Of a stretch of 12,897 nucleotides of DNA, positions 1 through 7,630 are shown one piece after another. The DNA is from Methylococcaceae bacterium (GTDB taxonomy: Bacteria > Pseudomonadota > Gammaproteobacteria > Methylococcales > Methylomonadaceae): positions 1 to 12,897 of the forward strand of contig CANNLO010000102.1 in assembly GCA_947505055.1 (NCBI GenBank), in the 5' to 3' direction. The notes under the pieces are model-generated. The model made no database searches, was not told the DNA's origin, and saw only the letters and a list, made by a program, of their open reading frames with translations. Every line of letters starts with the position of its first letter. Position 1 is the first letter of the stretch. Position numbers and translations under genes: made by a program.

Positions 1-56
1 ATATCTGAAACAAAAAGTGGCCGATCACGGCCAATTAATCCAAGCATATTACTCAT
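1..56 (-). CDS. 5' end of a putative UDP-N-acetylhexosamine 4,6-dehydratase (partial)
   Basis: Only the first 18 codons are inside the window; the gene continues past the left edge. The peptide begins MSNMLGLIGRDRPLFVSD. From memory, an N-terminus of the form L-I-G-R-(D/K)-x-x-L-F occurs just before the Rossmann fold in a group of Polysacc_synt_2 proteins annotated as UDP-GlcNAc 4,6-dehydratases of polysaccharide and nonulosonate clusters. No glycine-rich loop or active site is visible here, so the function rests on this short resemblance and the setting. An AAGG-type ribosome site lies about 10 bases upstream. A second ATG three codons in (45-47) is an alternative start. The ATG at 58-60 is in another frame and hits a stop after two further codons. 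It lies 52 bases downstream of the GT2 gene and is probably cotranscribed. Confidence 0.45.
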   Translation of the reverse strand, partial: MSNMLGLIGRDRPLFVSD

Positions 57-108
57 ACATTTTTTACCTTAAATGTTAAATCTAAAAATAGCCATTACGA
101 AGCAAAGC

Positions 109-873
109 TTAAGCCCTAGAATTAGGCCTGCGAATAAACTGTAAAAATCGAGTCGTTACCCTAAATAAAAATAGTTTTAGTCCAACATTCAAGTTATATT
201 TACGAAAAGCTTTTGCTATTTCAATATTTTGACGAATTAAACTAAAAAATCCAGAATTTGAGGCGCCTCCAAGGCGCATTCTGACCAAAACCTCAGGAAT
301 GTAGACAGACGATATGCATTTCACCCTAAGAAAGCGAAGTATTACATCAAAATCAGCCGCAAGCGTAAAGTTTAAATCAAAGCCACCATATCTCTGGTAA
401 ATTTCACGCCTTGCATAAAATGTTGGATGGGCGGCAACCCAACCCCTCTCAAATAGCCCTGAATGGTATTTACACGACTTCCAGTAACGAACAATTTTAT
501 TTAAATCATATTTCTCAACATAAACCAAATCTCCATAACAAGCATCGAATGATAAATCAGCCATTGTCTTTGCTATTGTTGATACGACATCCACACCTGC
601 AAATACATCATCAGAATTAAGGAAGCCAATCACATCACCTGTTGCAATACTAATACCTTTATTCATTGCATCATATATACCGCAATCCTTTTCGGAAAGT
701 AGTTTAGAAACATGTGTCCCTTTTTTAGCAATAATTTCTAAAGTATCATCTGTTGATTTTCCATCAACTATTATATGTTCAATATTTTTATAGCTTTGTG
801 CATTTACTGACTCTAAGGTTTGGCCTATAGTCGCAGCGGAATTAAAACAAACTGTAATAATCGTTATTTTCAT
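109..873 (-). CDS. Family 2 glycosyltransferase (WcaA-like)
   Basis: Cytoplasmic GT-A transferase of family GT2, 254 residues, expected to add one sugar from a nucleotide donor to the lipid-linked repeat unit. The N-terminus is typical (residues 1-15, ITIITVCFNSA). VDGKSTDDT follows at 36-44, and the SEKDxGIYDAMNKGI signature of WcaA/AmsB-like GT2 enzymes at 60-74. The metal- and nucleotide-binding acidic motif is NSDD at 86-89. HPTF (149-152) and the acidic AADFD stretch (172-176) are where the acceptor-side catalytic residues usually lie. The C-terminus (about 228-254) is basic and amphipathic, suggesting peripheral membrane contact. Donor and acceptor cannot be told. The ATG start is clear from the fold, but no Shine-Dalgarno is visible; a 12-base palindrome sits where it would be. 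It shares the signature with the other GT2 gene at 4422-5420. Confidence 0.9.
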   Translation of the reverse strand: MKITIITVCFNSAATIGQTLESVNAQSYKNIEHIIVDGKSTDDTLEIIAKKGTHVSKLLSEKDCGIYDAMNKGISIATGDVIGFLNSDDVFAGVDVVSTIAKTMADLSFDACYGDLVYVEKYDLNKIVRYWKSCKYHSGLFERGWVAAHPTFYARREIYQRYGGFDLNFTLAADFDVILRFLRVKCISSVYIPEVLVRMRLGGASNSGFFSLIRQNIEIAKAFRKYNLNVGLKLFLFRVTTRFLQFIRRPNSRA

Positions 874-934
874 GTAGTTTATAAACTTTAAATTAACTTA
901 ATATACATCAATCGCAAGACTTTTTTAGAACAAA

Positions 935-1999
935 CTATGTTGGTTGACTACCAGGTAAATTAGCTCCCAGACTTCGATAAACATCAAGCGTACGTAAGTG
1001 CGTTTTTTTCCAAGAATATCGCTGAGCAATTTCTAAGCCCAGATTGATTTTTGCTCTTCTAAATTCGCTAGAATAAAGTTGTAGAACCGCATCAGTAAGA
1101 GCACATTCTTCAACAGAGTCAGAAACCGTCAAAGCATAACCACCCACTTCCTGAACAGCAGCACAAGGCACACCAACAACTGGACACCCCGCACGCATGG
1201 CTTCAATAACGGGGATGCCAAAACCCTCATAAATTGATGGGTATATCAAACAGAATGCACTGTTGTAAAAAGTATTTAAAGTTTCATCCGCTACAAATCC
1301 AAAATGATGAATGCGAGCACGCAACTTATCGTCCAACCCCTTAAGTTCATCCGGGCGAAGCGATCCTCCTCCAACACAATATAACTCTAAATCTGGCAGG
1401 CGTTTAAGAATTGCCAACACTAATTTGAAATTCTTGTAGCCACTACGCTCACCCACAAATAGCATAAAGCGCCCCTCAGAAATCTCATCACCTGCAGGCT
1501 GAAATACGTCAGCCACACCATTGTGAATAACGTGAATAGTTTGACCTGATGTTTCACCTACGAATTCAATTAAATCCTGACGGGTAGCTTCAGAAATGCA
1601 TATAACAGCCTGAGCAGCGCGAATGGCTGCATGTTTTTGAATAACATGAGCCCACTTCCGAGGTCCTTTTCGAAAACGCTCGTAAATGAAATCATGTACA
1701 GTTACTACTGAAGGTACATCAGAACGCTCGGGTAAGCGATAGTAACTAGAATGAAATAGTGATGCATCAGACGGTAAACGAGCAAGTCTAAAACGTTCCA
1801 ACATTCTAGCTTTACGTTCTACTATATGCGAATTTTTGGGCAAATCACTCAAACATTGCATTTGAGGTGATTCTATAGCCAGTTCAAAAGCCAAATCTGA
1901 AATAGCAAGCTCATTAACAAGATGTTTAAAATATACACTAATACCACCATACCGTTGCAATGAAAAGATTATTCCATCTATGACAATAGAATTATTCAT
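935..1999 (-). CDS. Family 4 glycosyltransferase
   Basis: Retaining GT-B transferase of family GT4 (Pfam Glycos_transf_1), 354 residues, full length, expected to act at the inner face of the membrane on the growing repeat unit. Visible signatures are the acceptor-side glycine loop YGGISVYF (17-24), VHDFIYE (101-107), CISEATR (134-140) and FVGERSGYKN (181-190) with the phosphate-binding basic residue. The classical E-x7-E motif lies in PSIYEGFGIPVIEAM, with glutamates at 258 and 266. The best general resemblance is to the mannosyl- and rhamnosyltransferase-like GT4 proteins of O-antigen clusters, but the donor cannot be read from sequence. The ATG is preceded by AAAG-type bases only, so the ribosome site is weak. 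It lies 61 bases upstream of the GT2 gene and 108 bases downstream of the polymerase gene. The base composition looks less AT-rich than the polymerase gene. Confidence 0.92.
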   Translation of the reverse strand: MNNSIVIDGIIFSLQRYGGISVYFKHLVNELAISDLAFELAIESPQMQCLSDLPKNSHIVERKARMLERFRLARLPSDASLFHSSYYRLPERSDVPSVVTVHDFIYERFRKGPRKWAHVIQKHAAIRAAQAVICISEATRQDLIEFVGETSGQTIHVIHNGVADVFQPAGDEISEGRFMLFVGERSGYKNFKLVLAILKRLPDLELYCVGGGSLRPDELKGLDDKLRARIHHFGFVADETLNTFYNSAFCLIYPSIYEGFGIPVIEAMRAGCPVVGVPCAAVQEVGGYALTVSDSVEECALTDAVLQLYSSEFRRAKINLGLEIAQRYSWKKTHLRTLDVYRSLGANLPGSQPT

Positions 2000-2107
2000 A
2001 CATTAACTTTAAATAGAAATGAATGATGTGCCCCAAAAAAAAGATTTGTATAGCGTATAAAATGCGTGAGGATGAAACTTTATTGGATTATTTAGAATAG
2101 TTAAATA

Positions 2108-3352
2108 TCAAAATCGAATTCTATTAAGTACCCTTACAACATAAAATAAAGTAAAAAATAAAATTAGCGCTTGTAATGTGCCAAAAAAAACAAGAAATGC
2201 TGGTGCAAGCATCCATATAAAGAGAAAAAGATTATTGGAGCTCAATTCAATTTGGTGTAAATTTTTATTATTGTAGAGATGGTATAAAAATATAGTATTT
2301 AAAAAAACCTTATAGTTAAAAATTGAGAAAAATAAAACACCTAAAACTCCAAAATCGGCAAAAATAGCAATTGGCCCGCCAAAAGCAGGTGTGTGAGTCG
2401 CTTCAGCTGCGCCTGGGAAAAAATATTCATTTACTAGTAAAAAGCCATAGACATAGGGCTTGTCTTCAAAAAACATACGGGGGACATAACTGTAAAAATC
2501 AGTCCACCAAATTTGGCCATAAAACAACGGCAATTCACCATTAAAATAAGCTTTATAATACATCGCGCTATTTACATAGTAATCAAAATACTCCATAACA
2601 TCCTGTACCTGCGATGGATTAAAATTAATGAGCATAACTATAAAAGCAAGTGGTGTGAGAAAAATAAGAGCAGTTTTCAAATATTTTGACTGTTTGAACC
2701 ACAATACAATTAACAAGAAAAGGAAGAAACTTAAAATAAACCCCTTCGATCCAAAAAAATAAACCAGTACTGCAAAAAAAATAAAGCTAAAAATCCGCGC
2801 TAAATTATTTTTGATATAAACTAAAAAGATTGTATATGAGAGAGAAAGAAACAGAAGACTAAATGCAAAGTAGTGCCCCACGCCAGAACGGTGAAGTTGA
2901 TAACCTTCCCTTGGACTTAATACCCAATTTAAAAATCCAAATTCACTTGTTAATAGCACAAAAAAGATAAAAGATATCAACAAAAAAAATAAAGCCGTAA
3001 AAAGCATTTTTCTTCGGCTCAATTTCTTATCTTTAATAAGAAAGAGAATTTTATTTCGCAAAAAATTATTTCTCTTAATGAATAAAATTGCAAAATATGT
3101 AATCAAAAAAGTCGACAGCAACTCTATATTAGTCATCAGTAATGCAAAATTAAACCATGGATCAAATAATCCCTCATCCAATATAAAAGCTGGCCCTCCA
3201 AAAACTTTCATTACAGTTACAGGAAAATAAACAAAAAACGTTATTGTTATAGGATTAATGTAACCAATATTAAATTTTTTTGTTAAGTAAATAATTGGCA
3301 AAACTGAAAATAAAATGAATAGAATCCAATTTAATACATAGAAAATACTCAT
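2108..3352 (-). CDS. wzy: Wzy-like oligosaccharide repeat-unit polymerase
   Basis: Inner-membrane protein of 414 residues with about ten or more hydrophobic segments, for example near 1-24, 30-52, 66-92, 114-135, 158-178, 183-220, 226-245, 325-347 and 374-405. The largest polar loop is at about 246-322, presumably periplasmic. It contains YVPRMFFEDKP followed by a TPAFGG-PIAIFADFG stretch. This arrangement (Pro-Arg, Lys-Pro, then a glycine/acidic stretch before a late membrane helix) is typical of the repeat-unit polymerase family (TIGR04370-like Wzy). Such proteins join lipid-linked repeat units at the periplasmic face. Wzy proteins share little sequence identity, so the call rests on topology, loop motifs and cluster position. 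The ATG overlaps the stop of the upstream GT4 gene by four bases (ATGA), implying translational coupling. The gene is strikingly AT-rich. An O-antigen ligase (WaaL) is less likely inside such a cluster. Confidence 0.82.
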   Translation of the reverse strand: MSIFYVLNWILFILFSVLPIIYLTKKFNIGYINPITITFFVYFPVTVMKVFGGPAFILDEGLFDPWFNFALLMTNIELLSTFLITYFAILFIKRNNFLRNKILFLIKDKKLSRRKMLFTALFFLLISFIFFVLLTSEFGFLNWVLSPREGYQLHRSGVGHYFAFSLLFLSLSYTIFLVYIKNNLARIFSFIFFAVLVYFFGSKGFILSFFLFLLIVLWFKQSKYLKTALIFLTPLAFIVMLINFNPSQVQDVMEYFDYYVNSAMYYKAYFNGELPLFYGQIWWTDFYSYVPRMFFEDKPYVYGFLLVNEYFFPGAAEATHTPAFGGPIAIFADFGVLGVLFFSIFNYKVFLNTIFLYHLYNNKNLHQIELSSNNLFLFIWMLAPAFLVFFGTLQALILFFTLFYVVRVLNRIRF

Positions 3353-4425
3353 GTAATATTTTCCAATATAATTTGACAGGCATCACTCCAAGAGTAATGA
3401 TCTATAACGAACAGTTTGTAATCCTTATTTGGGCTCAAAATTTTATTCACCCAACTAGAAACTTCAAAGTTATCAATTACAGTTGCGCCAAACCCCTTAA
3501 ACTCTGACAGAGCAGTATTGTCATTCACTAATACTGGTGTTTTCTGCGACAGAGATTCTATTACCGGAATACCAAAACCCTCTGCTATAGAGGGTAAAAT
3601 AGTAACTAACGCTTTACGATACAAATATAATTTCTCAATATCGCTCACCCATCCTAGCTGAATAATTATTGATTTAAAATTACTATTGTTAATCTTGCTA
3701 TCGATACCTTCTCTTAACCAACCTTCACCACCCACCAGAATAAGTGGAATGGGATTTGACTTTTCTTTCAACTGGGTTTTATTCAGTGATTCAAATACGT
3801 CAATTAGAAATGGAATATTTTTTCTAGGCTCCATGCTGCCAACGTAAAGCAAAAAATTCTCATAAGGATATTTACTTTTTATATTCAAAAATTCTTCTTG
3901 GCTAAACTGATAATTTATAAGCTCCTCTGACAATCCATTATGAGTAACAACAATTTTATCTAAATTTACATTCAATTTACTCGATATTTCTTTTTTACTA
4001 AATTCTGAAACTGTAAATATTTTCTGAGCATTTCTTGCATATAAAGGTAATACTTTTTGTCTTAATCTAGCAAAGAATGTGGTTTTTTGACAACCATCCC
4101 AAGTAAATAAATCATGTATGGTAATAACGTATCTAAGTCTGAATAAAATCACTAAAAACGACATTTCTGGTGCAGGAAAAAAATATGTAGCATGGTTACG
4201 ATGCTTAAGAACAATTAGCTCCATATAGAAAATTCTTAAAATAGAAAAGAGTTTTCTATTTACCCCTCTTTTTCCTATAGTGCTAAATGGATTATTAAAT
4301 TCTTTTAAAGAAATACTCTCTTTTTCTCCACGAAGTTGATCTAGAATGTTCTTTGCAAACACATAGACGCCTGCTCTAGTCGCTCCATAAACGCTCTTGT
4401 CATATATGATAAGGGGCTTAGTCAC
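3349..4425 (-). CDS. Family 4 glycosyltransferase, GTG start
   Basis: GT-B transferase of family GT4, 358 residues. Visible motifs are AGVYVFAKN (18-26), TIHDLFTWD (102-110), FTVSEFSKKE (137-146), YVGSMEPRKN (194-203, donor-phosphate binding) and the E-x7-E motif in PSIAEGFGIPVIESL with glutamates 282 and 290. It is expected to extend the lipid-linked repeat unit in the cytoplasm; donor unknown. The start is a GTG whose bases overlap the TGA of the upstream GT2 gene (GTGA), with AGAGG eight bases upstream inside that gene. Its own stop overlaps the ATG of the polymerase. GT2, this gene and the polymerase therefore form a tightly coupled trio. The coding sequence is AT-rich like the polymerase, so the two may have been inherited together. 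Confidence 0.92.
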   Translation of the reverse strand: MTKPLIIYDKSVYGATRAGVYVFAKNILDQLRGEKESISLKEFNNPFSTIGKRGVNRKLFSILRIFYMELIVLKHRNHATYFFPAPEMSFLVILFRLRYVITIHDLFTWDGCQKTTFFARLRQKVLPLYARNAQKIFTVSEFSKKEISSKLNVNLDKIVVTHNGLSEELINYQFSQEEFLNIKSKYPYENFLLYVGSMEPRKNIPFLIDVFESLNKTQLKEKSNPIPLILVGGEGWLREGIDSKINNSNFKSIIIQLGWVSDIEKLYLYRKALVTILPSIAEGFGIPVIESLSQKTPVLVNDNTALSEFKGFGATVIDNFEVSSWVNKILSPNKDYKLFVIDHYSWSDACQIILENIT

Positions 4426-5420
4426 CAGCTAAACCTCTTAGAAACTACCCTACGTATACTTTTTGACAGTTCATCTCCCAAGACTATCATAATCAAACTT
4501 TTTACATTGTAGAGTGCCAACTTAAAAACATACATAAAGAACAACTTATAAATTGGATAGACTCCGTAATCTAAATATATCTTCATTGCCTCTAGAAGAG
4601 CTGTCGAGTAATTTTTTCTTTCGGATGAAACTCCATTATTAACAAAATACGACACCACAGTATTTTGAAATTTATATGGGATATTACTTACATATGCTCT
4701 TATCCAAAAATCATAATCCCCATGAATTTTATAGCTATTTTTGAAAAAACCTATTTTTCTAAAAACAGATATTGATGTAAAAGCTGATTGATGTGCAATA
4801 CAATTTTCCTTAAGTATCAATTGTGGTTCACATGGTTTATTCGGATGACAATACCCAAGAGAAGCGCCTTCACTATTAACAATTTCAACTTTAGCACTGA
4901 AAATCCCCTCGAAATCAACTAAACTACGGACGATTTCAGCAATCTTATGAGAATCAACAAATTGATCCCCTGCATTCATAAAATTCAACCAGGATCCGCT
5001 TGACAAAGTCACACCCTTATTCATTGCATCATAAATTCCATTATCTTTCTCACTTACCCAGTAATTTATTGCATATTCATATTTGCGTATAATCTCTAAA
5101 GTGCTGTCGTTAGAACCCCCATCAATAATAATAAATTCAACGTTATCATAAGTTTGGTTAATTACGCTTTGAATGGTTTTTTCTAAAAATTCTTCACCAT
5201 TAAATACAACAGTTATCACGGTAATGAGTGGCATATCTGACTGATTTTGTTTAAAGTACCCCCGCGTGCGTAGACCACCCTCACCTTGCCTAGCTTCACC
5301 ACCCCTTAAAAACAAAACAGTTTCAAATGCGTCCTCTTGAGCATGTTCAAATAATGGTTTCACCAGATTAAGCAATTGCGTTGTGCCATATCTATTTTCA
5401 ACTAAAACTAATTCGGCCAT
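4422..5420 (-). CDS. Family 2 glycosyltransferase with N-terminal extension
   Basis: GT2 transferase of 332 residues. The catalytic domain starts only at about residue 64 (PLITVITVVFNGEEF). It continues through IIIDGGSNDST (97-107), the SEKDNGIYDAMNKG signature (123-136), NAGD at 149-152 as the acidic metal site, and HQSAF at 210-214. HGDYDFWIRA (233-242) is the likely catalytic-base region. Residues 285-315 are hydrophobic and probably contact the membrane. Residues 1-62 are extra: a stretch containing NRYGTTQLLNLVKPLFEHAQ, then a glycine/arginine-rich linker GGLRTRGYFK. I recall GEGGLRTKGYFK-like linkers preceding other GT2 domains but cannot confirm how widespread they are. No clear ribosome site precedes either the ATG at 5420 or the internal Met63 codon (5232-5234). 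The long form is preferred because the extension reads as coding and fits the remembered linker. Confidence 0.88.
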   Translation of the reverse strand: MAELVLVENRYGTTQLLNLVKPLFEHAQEDAFETVLFLRGGEARQGEGGLRTRGYFKQNQSDMPLITVITVVFNGEEFLEKTIQSVINQTYDNVEFIIIDGGSNDSTLEIIRKYEYAINYWVSEKDNGIYDAMNKGVTLSSGSWLNFMNAGDQFVDSHKIAEIVRSLVDFEGIFSAKVEIVNSEGASLGYCHPNKPCEPQLILKENCIAHQSAFTSISVFRKIGFFKNSYKIHGDYDFWIRAYVSNIPYKFQNTVVSYFVNNGVSSERKNYSTALLEAMKIYLDYGVYPIYKLFFMYVFKLALYNVKSLIMIVLGDELSKSIRRVVSKRFSW

Positions 5421-5534
5421 TTTTAATTTTTCATTAACACTTTAAATCTTTAGAAAAAAAATAATTAGAAGATATTCCAACCATAAAGCTATTTTCTTTG
5501 CTTTTATACTTAGAATTACTGTTAACAAAATTAA
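5421..5534. other. Intergenic gap, no recognisable element
   Basis: The 114 bases between the GT4 gene (5535-6725) and the extended GT2 gene are very AT-rich. I see no stable hairpin with a T-run and no properly spaced -35/-10 pair on the minus strand. The downstream ATG has only AT-rich sequence in front of it. The gap separates a gene of more balanced composition from a more AT-rich block, so it could be an old recombination junction; that is inference. Confidence 0.3.
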
Positions 5535-6725
5535 TCACTTCCAGCACTGCGTTCGTACTTCATGTTGATTTAATATATTACATAACGCATCTTCAGCTTC
5601 AGCTCTTACAATCGCTATATCTATAAGTCTCTGATGCCCAGCAATTACAAGTTGCTCACGCACTTCCAATTCAGAGCATCGCAGCATCGCAGCAGCAAGT
5701 TCCACCGAACTGTCTGGATCAACCAGCAATGCGGCATTGCCGGCTTGTTCGGCTAGTTGGGCTGAGTAAATTAAGGGCACACCCAATGACCATGCTTCAA
5801 GTGGAGGGAGATTGGTGGGGCCGAAATAGGTTGGCATGACCACTGCCATAGCATTTTCATAGAGTCCTCTCATATCCTCAGACGGAACAAATCCTAATAT
5901 ATTAACTTGCGATTCAAGCTTATGAATTCTTATGAATTGCATTATATGGCTAAGATTGCCATAATCTTTTCCAGAAAAAACGACATTTGGCAGCCATGAA
6001 TGTGACTCTCGGAGTATTACTAATGCTTGTAATATACGTATATGATTTTTATGCGCCCAAAACTGGGCTGGATAATAGAAATACTTCGGTTTAAGGCTAT
6101 ATTTTAAAAGAACTTCCTCTGCTTTATTTGCTTGAGTGCTTTGAATAAAAGGTGAAGGTGTTAGTGGCATAGCTAAAAATCGATTGCGTTCAACACCATA
6201 ATATTGTGAGGCCATATCTGCCAGACGACAGGATTCCGTCAAAGTCAGTAGCGCTGGACCAAGGTTATGCTGGTTACTTTTTTCACGCATAAAAAATGTA
6301 TTAAAAGTTCTAACTTCAGGGAACTCAGGATTTTCCCGATGACAGAGGTCCCAAAGCGTAGTGATATAGTTTAGCTTTTGTAACACAATGGATAAATTAC
6401 TTGGTGTTACAAAATATACGACATCACACCCATGTAGAATTAACTTTTTTTCGAGTGATCCAATTAAATTTAAATGTACTTGCAAAAATTGCCACAAACT
6501 ATTATGCGAGAATTTCATAAGAAATCTGTCTAAAATAGATGCTTTTACAGTTATAGTAGCAATATCTAGTCGATTCAAAAACTCCACATTATTCTCTTGC
6601 GTCGTAAATACTTCAAAATCAAAACGATTGCTACTTAACCTTTGCATTTGTACGATTGCATTAAGCGCTTGGTCAAAACCTCCACCCGCTCCAATTAAAT
6701 TATCAAGTATCGCAATAATTTTCAT
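5535..6725 (-). CDS. Family 4 glycosyltransferase, variant E-x7-E motif
   Basis: GT-B transferase of 396 residues. The N-terminus MKIIAILDNLIGAGGGFDQA contains the glycine loop (11-16). ITTLWDLCHRENPEF (121-135) and TLTESCRLAD (161-170) match the linker between the two Rossmann domains. YPAQFWAHKNHIR (218-230) is the donor-phosphate segment with K226. The nucleotide-sugar motif reads PTYFGPTNLPPLEAWSLG (298-315). The second glutamate of E-x7-E is E310, but the first is replaced by G302. This FGPTNLPPLEA form occurs in a recognisable GT4 subgroup, so the enzyme is probably active. The ATG has a strong GAGGAG eight bases upstream. It is the first transferase after the sugar-modification genes and is thus a candidate, by position only, to transfer the unusual amino sugar. 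Confidence 0.9.
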   Translation of the reverse strand: MKIIAILDNLIGAGGGFDQALNAIVQMQRLSSNRFDFEVFTTQENNVEFLNRLDIATITVKASILDRFLMKFSHNSLWQFLQVHLNLIGSLEKKLILHGCDVVYFVTPSNLSIVLQKLNYITTLWDLCHRENPEFPEVRTFNTFFMREKSNQHNLGPALLTLTESCRLADMASQYYGVERNRFLAMPLTPSPFIQSTQANKAEEVLLKYSLKPKYFYYPAQFWAHKNHIRILQALVILRESHSWLPNVVFSGKDYGNLSHIMQFIRIHKLESQVNILGFVPSEDMRGLYENAMAVVMPTYFGPTNLPPLEAWSLGVPLIYSAQLAEQAGNAALLVDPDSSVELAAAMLRCSELEVREQLVIAGHQRLIDIAIVRAEAEDALCNILNQHEVRTQCWK

Positions 6726-6733
6726 CAGTCAAG

Positions 6734-6739
6734 CTCCTC
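6734..6739 (-). promoter_or_regulatory. Ribosome binding site of the GT4 gene at 6725
   Basis: GAGGAG on the minus strand, eight bases before the ATG at 6723-6725. It is one of the strongest ribosome sites in the window and confirms the start of this transferase. Confidence 0.75.
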
Positions 6740-6853
6740 ATGCACAATAAGAAAGCAATATTGCGATGCTCTTCCGAAATATTTGATATTCTTAAGTAAA
6801 AATATAGATAGATTATCTTTAATAATCGAGTCCATTAAGTATAAGGTAGACAA

Positions 6854-7627
6854 TTAAATGGCAGAACATACCGCAAGCGCGTTCCAACTCTCACTTGTTA
6901 ATTTATCATCCAGTGATGGGAATGCAGAAAGGCTTTTTAATTGAAAGCCTGCATTTAAAAGGAATAATTCGAATTCCATTGGGAAGAAATATCTTAAATG
7001 ATGGGTTTCACAAGATTCTCCTACAAGTTGGCTATTTTGTAATGCCCATAATTTAAATGTAACATCTGCCGTATGTTTAGTAATATCCAGAGTAGTGCTC
7101 GCAACTCTAATAACCTTACCACCTTGCGTCTGTATTTCCCTAACTCGATCAGCGGGGCGAACTGCTAAGACTGATGGACCACTCCAAAAGTCACAAATCA
7201 ACAATGCATTAGGCTTCAAATGACGGCGGATGTTGCGCAAGCCAGCCAGCACATCGCTATTACTAGTTAGATAACCAACCACCGCAAACATCATAATAGC
7301 TAAATCAAACTGATCACCGGCTTCAAAGTTACGTATATCACCACATAGCCACCGAGGACAATTTGAGGTTAGTTGTGAGCTTGACTTTTCTGATGCCAAA
7401 TCAAGCATATGCTGAGACAAATCAACACCCGTAACAGTATATCCGCGTTGAGCCATTTCTATGGCATGCCCACCTGTACCACAACCGACATCCAAAAGTG
7501 TTAACGGCTTGGTATCCGCATATCGGTTAACAGCCTCCTCTATAAGATTACATTCACTTTGATAATTTTTTGATGAATAAAGCCCGTCATACTGCATTGC
7601 ATACACTTCACTAAATACACTCACCAC
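6854..7627 (-). CDS. SAM-dependent methyltransferase, DesVI/TylM1-like (candidate amino-sugar N-methyltransferase)
   Basis: Class I methyltransferase of 257 residues. Motif I is LLDVGCGTG (44-52), the acidic ribose-binding residue is D69 in GVDLS, and motif II is GDIRNF (96-101) followed by FDLAIMMFAVVGYL (107-120). Compared from memory with the sugar N-methyltransferases DesVI and TylM1, the pattern agrees along the whole length: an N-terminal VYxxxYxGL/RG-type segment, LLDVxCGTGxH, GD(I/M)R(D/N)F, the MxxxVGYL block, a HLxP turn, then a late FxxxEFExxLxxAGF stretch. This makes mono- or dimethylation of a sugar amino group the leading hypothesis, supported by the adjacent DegT aminotransferase. 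O-methylation of a sugar is the main alternative. Two GTG codons (7625-7627 and 7622-7624) can both serve as start behind AAGGAAGGA, so the N-terminus is uncertain by one residue. The gap to the aminotransferase gene is 55 bases. Confidence 0.8.
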   Translation of the reverse strand: MVSVFSEVYAMQYDGLYSSKNYQSECNLIEEAVNRYADTKPLTLLDVGCGTGGHAIEMAQRGYTVTGVDLSQHMLDLASEKSSSQLTSNCPRWLCGDIRNFEAGDQFDLAIMMFAVVGYLTSNSDVLAGLRNIRRHLKPNALLICDFWSGPSVLAVRPADRVREIQTQGGKVIRVASTTLDITKHTADVTFKLWALQNSQLVGESCETHHLRYFFPMEFELFLLNAGFQLKSLSAFPSLDDKLTSESWNALAVCSAI

Positions 7628-7630
7628 AGA

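Noticed and set aside
411..620. Plus-strand open frame opposite the GT2 gene
   Set aside because: It is the antisense of a well-conserved GT2 coding region, has low-complexity composition and no family motif. The same reasoning removes the plus-strand frames at 6388-6750, 7845-8114, 8485-8820, 10476-10658 and 10840-11076.
2000..2107. Internal promoter or terminator in the gap between the polymerase and the GT4 gene
   Set aside because: On the minus strand there is an eight-T run followed by GGGGC, but no GC-rich stem precedes it and no spaced -35/-10 pair is visible.
5014..5031. Shared stretch around ATTCATTGCATCAT in both GT2 genes, considered as a recombination repeat
   Set aside because: It encodes the conserved IYDAMNKG signature of WcaA-like GT2 enzymes, so protein conservation explains the match.
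6755..6764. 10-base palindrome GCAATATTGC upstream of the GT4 ribosome site
   Set aside because: Short, single-copy and AT-rich; nothing links it to a known operator.
6811..6827. Hairpin GATTAT-loop-ATAATC in the gap before the GT4 gene, considered as a terminator
   Set aside because: The six-pair stem is almost all A/T with no uninterrupted T-run right after it, so it would be too weak.
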